A stretch of DNA of 64,000 bases from Strongylocentrotus purpuratus (Eukaryota > Echinodermata > Echinoidea > Camarodonta > Strongylocentrotidae), in NCBI RefSeq assembly GCF_000002235.5, contig NW_022145615.1:9304891-9368890 (forward strand), given 5' to 3'. A program made the position numbers and the translations under genes. Numbering within the stretch: position 1 is the stretch's first letter; every line of letters begins with the position of its first letter. Positions 63,210 to 64,000 of the stretch are shown one piece after another. The notes beneath the pieces are model-generated. The model was given only the letters and a program-made list of their open reading frames with translations, had not been told where the DNA came from and ran no database searches.

Positions 63210-64000
63210 TAGGCCAAGTCCACTCCAAAAATAAATTGCTTTTAATAAATGCAGAAAAACAAGAGAAACAGAGCATTCTTTTGATAGTAGAAATCAGTTT
63301 ACTAACAAGGAAGTTATCTTTTTAAAAGTATGAACAACTATGGAACTTAGAAAATCTCTACACAAATTGCAAATTTGGTTATCAGTTTGTGACGTCATTG
63401 CCTCACTATTTATTAATATTTTTATCCCATTAGTTTCCTGTTTTATCCTCAAAAAATTGATCTCCCCCTGCCTTTGCCCAGGTTATATGATTTGTATCAT
63501 ATTGCGTGCATTGCATTTCACAAAATCTTTTATGAACTTTGAAGAATTGATGCTCTTTTCTGAATATTATACATGTACAGTATATTCATAATCATTGATT
63601 GTGTACATATGAATAGTTTATCATAATTCCCATTTTCATGATTAAACTGAAAAAAAATACTCCATATTATTAGTGCATCCACACAAAAACACATTACTAT
63701 CTCCCTTGTATCCTTCTTCTGCTAAGATTGAAGATCGTCGGCACTGTGATTGTGCTGAAGTTCCATAAAAGGCTTTCTATAGGTCAATGAGGTAGGCCTA
63801 CACATGTACATGTACTTAGTATAAAGTATAGGATAAATGTAGAACTTGTGTGAGGAAATAAGATTGTTATGGGGAAAATTAGAAATTGATATTATCAATA
63901 TACCGTAAAGAAAACAATTAGTGGATAGGGAGGCAATGACGTCACAGACTCATGAGTGAGTTGCCAATTTGTCTTGTGATTTTCAAAGTTTTTCATGTCA
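63210..64000 (+). mobile_element. TTAA-type MITE relative, cut by the window end
   Basis: CCAAGTCCACTCC...AAAACAAGAGAAACAGAG and CACAAATTGCAAATTTGG resemble the left end of 51511. ACGTCACAGACTCATGAGTGAGTTGCCAATTTGTC at 63938-63973 is the inverted counterpart. A divergent subfamily. Confidence 0.55.

Overview
The window is animal nuclear DNA, AT-rich and crowded with transposons. The best guess is an echinoderm, probably a sea urchin. Reasons: a large intron-rich gene with metazoan splice sites, a KEEV-type C2H2 zinc-finger gene, an animal semaphorin-like gene, frequent TACATGTA/CCGGTA words, tRNA-derived SINEs, TTAA-flanked MITEs, and many G/C homopolymers of 10-40 bases. The species cannot be fixed from the sequence alone.

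Layout. (1) 1-6.4 kb, minus strand: a C2H2 zinc-finger locus. One first coding exon (6276-6405) lies upstream of three tandem, phase-matched copies of the terminal exon. The middle copy is intact with 24 fingers, one is short with 3 fingers, and one has lost its fingers. Decayed finger arrays lie between and beyond them. (2) 6.4-16.2 kb: no host gene seen; nested repeats, two poly-G hAT-type elements, a LINE tail, and a perfect 58-bp palindrome. (3) 16.2-46.8 kb, plus strand: a 16-exon gene for a secreted, divergent semaphorin-like protein of 676 aa. All 15 intron phases agree. Its introns hold SINEs, MITEs, microsatellites, a long GC-rich fold-back, LINE fragments, and a Penelope-like/LINE composite. 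(4) 46.8-64 kb: no host gene seen. It holds a LINE 3' end split by a 100-bp hAT MITE, a TTAA MITE next to a long-TIR mariner-like element, and a 1.2-kb duplicated repeat. One copy of that repeat is interrupted by a 5.2-kb composite insertion containing a ~3-kb, ~27-unit minisatellite with higher-order structure.

The two host genes look unrelated: a nuclear DNA-binding factor, and a secreted or extracellular guidance-type protein. The most distinctive material is the family of poly-G elements whose CAG...CTG termini and 8-bp target duplications point to non-autonomous hAT transposons. Some carry a 95-120-bp minisatellite that has expanded greatly at 54.8-57.8 kb. All calls come from reading the sequence; no database was searched.
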